A stretch of DNA of 18,559 nt. It comes from Paracoccaceae bacterium (GTDB lineage Bacteria; Pseudomonadota; Alphaproteobacteria; Rhodobacterales; Rhodobacteraceae). The stretch covers positions 3,098 to 21,656 of the forward strand of contig DQCI01000167.1 of assembly GCA_003545125.1 (NCBI GenBank), in the 5' to 3' direction. This document shows positions 16,682 through 18,559 of this stretch, piece by piece. Under the pieces are notes generated by a model that ran no database searches, had not been told where the DNA came from, and was given only the letters and a program-made list of their open reading frames with translations. Each line of letters opens with the position of its first letter. Within the stretch, counting starts at the first letter, position 1. Made by a program: the position numbers and the translations under genes.

Positions 16682-17893
16682 CTACCCCGCCCGGACCAGG
16701 TCCGACAGGACCTGGTCGCGCCAGGGCCAGATCCAGCTCGCCGCGTAGTGCCGGATCGCTGCCGCGCGCGCGGCCCGGCCCAGCGCCTGGCCCCGGGCGC
16801 GGTCGTCGAGCAGGCTCTCGATGGCGTCCGCCAGCACGTCGATGTCAGTATGATCGACAAGCAGCGCGGTGTCGCCATGCGTCGCCGCCTCGCGCACGGG
16901 TTCGATGTCGGAGGCGACCAGCGGGCAGCCGGTGCTCATCGCCTCGATCATCGACCACGACAACACGAAGGGCACGCTGAGATAGACATGCACATGGGTC
17001 GCCTGGAGCAACCCGAGGTACTCTTTGCGGGGCAAGAGACCGGTCCAGTGGATACGGGTTTCATCAAGGTCGAGCTCGTCCAGCATCGCCTGTTTCCAAC
17101 CGCGTCCGTCCGCACGCGCGGGCCCGTAGGCGACCCGGTCCTGCCCGCCGATGATCGCATGGAGGTTCGGGCGCCGTACCTGAAGCCTCGCCAACGTCCG
17201 CATGAACTCGGGAAACCCGCGGTGCGGTTCCATCCCGCGCGTGGCATAGCTCACGATCTCGGCGTCGGCGGGAATGCCGGCCAGCGCCTTCGGCAACGCC
17301 GGGCTGGCGGCGGGGGCGTGGTAATCGGTGTCGATCCCGTCGTGCATGATCACCATGTCACGGCGCAGTCGTTCGGGGAACTGGCGGGCCTGGAACCGGG
17401 ACGGACAGAACACCAGATCGGCCTCTGCGAGATCGAGCAGGGTGGGTGCATTGCGCGCCAGCGCCCGGGCGCGGGCATCCTCCTCGGTCTGCCGTTTCGC
17501 GGCCAGCACCGCATCCACCGGCGGGTGGCGGTAATACCATTCGACGTAGGACACGAATTTGCACGCGGGCCAGACCGCCTTGGCGAAGGTGCCAGATCCC
17601 CAGCCGGCATGGGCGACGACCACGTCGGGGTTCACCCCCTCGGCCCGGGCGCGGATCGCCGCGTTGGCGAAGGCCTGGCCATTGATCATCGCCTTCTCGA
17701 GACTGACAGCGAATCGGTGCACGCCCTTCGTCGGCTCACGGTGCGGCGTCATCTTCACCATCCGGCAGCCCGGCGGCGGCTTGGTACCTGCCGCGCTGGT
17801 GACGAAGGTGACGTCCCAGCCATTTCGGGCAAGATAGGCGCCGAAGTCGCCGAATTGCGCGGGGTAATTCTGGTGCGCGAAAAGGATCTGCAT
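16682..17893 (-). CDS. family GT4-type glycosyltransferase
   Basis: A 403-aa GT-B-fold glycosyltransferase, probably transferring a sugar from a nucleotide donor onto a surface glycan or lipid. The N-terminal acceptor domain carries HAGWGSGTFAKAVWP and a VEWYYRHP segment (about 95-124), typical of the Glyco_trans_4_3 type N-domain. The C-terminal donor domain begins near 212 with EIVSYATRGMEPHRGFPEF, then GLLPRKEYLGLLQATHVHVY and the nucleotide-sugar motif VLSWSMIEAMSTGCPLVASD (310-329). In the usual E-x7-E pair, the second Glu is E317, while the first position (309) is Phe. No signal peptide or membrane span is seen, so it is cytoplasmic. The ATG at 17893 lacks a clear ribosome site. No neighbouring glycan operon is visible, and donor and acceptor are unknown. 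Confidence 0.85.
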   Translation of the reverse strand: MQILFAHQNYPAQFGDFGAYLARNGWDVTFVTSAAGTKPPPGCRMVKMTPHREPTKGVHRFAVSLEKAMINGQAFANAAIRARAEGVNPDVVVAHAGWGSGTFAKAVWPACKFVSYVEWYYRHPPVDAVLAAKRQTEEDARARALARNAPTLLDLAEADLVFCPSRFQARQFPERLRRDMVIMHDGIDTDYHAPAASPALPKALAGIPADAEIVSYATRGMEPHRGFPEFMRTLARLQVRRPNLHAIIGGQDRVAYGPARADGRGWKQAMLDELDLDETRIHWTGLLPRKEYLGLLQATHVHVYLSVPFVLSWSMIEAMSTGCPLVASDIEPVREAATHGDTALLVDHTDIDVLADAIESLLDDRARGQALGRAARAAAIRHYAASWIWPWRDQVLSDLVRAG

Positions 17894-17986
17894 TGGTCTG
17901 GGTCGTTCGTTGCCGGGGTGTTACGGGAGATGTAGCACGAAAGTTATCAGTGTGTTGCACAAATGCGTTGGGCTTGCGGCCCGCTG

Positions 17987-18559
17987 TCACGCCTCGCCGC
18001 GCAGGATGCGCCCATCGTCGAGGTAGACAAGATCGCCGCATTGTCCCGCGATCTTGTCGTCATGGGTCGAGATCAGGAAAGTCGTGTGGGCCTCTTCGTT
18101 GATTTCGGCGAGCAGCTGCATCACCTGGGTAGCCGACTCGCGGTCGAGGTTGCCGGTCGGCTCGTCGGCCAGCACCAGTTCGGGCGTGTTCATCAGCGCC
18201 CGCGCGATGGCGACACGTTGCGTCTGGCCGCCCGACAACGCGGTGGCGCGGATGTCGGCCCGGTCTGCGAGGCCCACCCGCGCCAGAAGCTCCGAGGCCC
18301 GGCGGCGGGCCTTGCCGGTCTCGCGCCCCGCGCGTACCGCGGCCGGGAACATCACGTTCTCCAGCGCCGTGAGGTCGGGCAGCAGGTGGTGGAACTGGAA
18401 GACGAACCCGATGTGGCGGTTGCGAAACTCGGTGAGATCGCGCTCGCTCACCTCGAGAAGATCCTGCCCGAGCATGTGGTAACGCCCCGCCGTCGGCTGC
18501 ATCAACGTGCCGAGGATCGACAGGAAAGTCGATTCGCCGGAGCCCGAGCGCCCCTGCAA
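17987..18559 (-). CDS. LolD-like ABC transporter ATPase (5' end beyond the window)
   Basis: The last 190 or so residues of an ABC ATPase; the N-terminus lies outside the window. The stretch FVFQFHHLLPDLTALENVMF is characteristic of LolD, the ATPase that with LolC/E releases lipoproteins from the inner membrane, and is shared with related MacB-type exporters. The signature LSGGQTQRVAIARAL, Walker B LVLADEPTGNLD and the switch His in STHDD are all present. The Walker A loop reads GRSGSGEST, with Glu in place of the invariant Lys, right at the window edge. A single A-to-G change would explain it, as either an inactivating mutation or a sequence error. The permease partner is not visible downstream, where a glycosyltransferase follows. 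A 93-base gap separates the two genes. Confidence 0.8.
   Translation of the reverse strand: MQGRSGSGESTFLSILGTLMQPTAGRYHMLGQDLLEVSERDLTEFRNRHIGFVFQFHHLLPDLTALENVMFPAAVRAGRETGKARRRASELLARVGLADRADIRATALSGGQTQRVAIARALMNTPELVLADEPTGNLDRESATQVMQLLAEINEEAHTTFLISTHDDKIAGQCGDLVYLDDGRILRGEA

Noticed and set aside
16532..17935. Long plus-strand open frame opposite the glycosyltransferase
   Set aside because: Shadow frame; the minus strand encodes a clear GT4-type protein.

Overview
The window is GC-rich, densely packed DNA that most likely comes from an alphaproteobacterium of the Rhodobacterales/Roseobacter type. This rests on base composition, the style of the LuxI-type synthase, and the REC proteins with worn GGDEF domains. 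No rRNA, tRNA, CRISPR array, intact insertion sequence or integrase was seen. The taxonomic call is an inference.

Region 1 (about 169-9274) is a complete AI-2 (Lsr) uptake and processing locus. lsrK and lsrR read leftward with a 4-bp ATGA overlap. Divergent from them runs lsrG - lsrE remnant - lsrA - lsrC - lsrD - lsrB - lsrF, closed by a strong intrinsic terminator at 9241-9274. Genes are joined by ATGA overlaps (lsrA/C, lsrC/D). LsrB keeps all six ligand-contacting positions known from Salmonella LsrB, and LsrF keeps its Schiff-base lysine at residue 203. The expected logic is: LsrB/A/C/D import AI-2, LsrK phosphorylates it, phospho-AI-2 relieves LsrR, and LsrG/LsrF degrade it. The Rpe-like lsrE between lsrG and lsrA has lost its middle.

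Region 2 (about 9325-15950) is a signalling island. On the plus strand are a six-TM sensor histidine kinase and a stand-alone CheY-like receiver. Convergent on the minus strand are a REC plus degenerate-GGDEF protein, a LuxI-type acyl-homoserine-lactone synthase, a second REC plus degenerate-GGDEF protein, and an Hpt protein whose start overlaps the end of that second regulator. No LuxR-type receptor gene is present. The parts (kinase, receiver, Hpt, two output-like receivers) could form one phosphorelay tied to AHL synthesis, directly beside the AI-2 locus.

Region 3 (about 16057-16680) is a small gene graveyard: a frameshifted short-chain dehydrogenase end and a fragment of an aldehyde dehydrogenase, both minus strand.

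Region 4 (16682-18559) holds a GT4-type glycosyltransferase and the N-terminally cut-off ATPase of a LolD-like ABC transporter. The ATPase reads Glu where the Walker A lysine should be.
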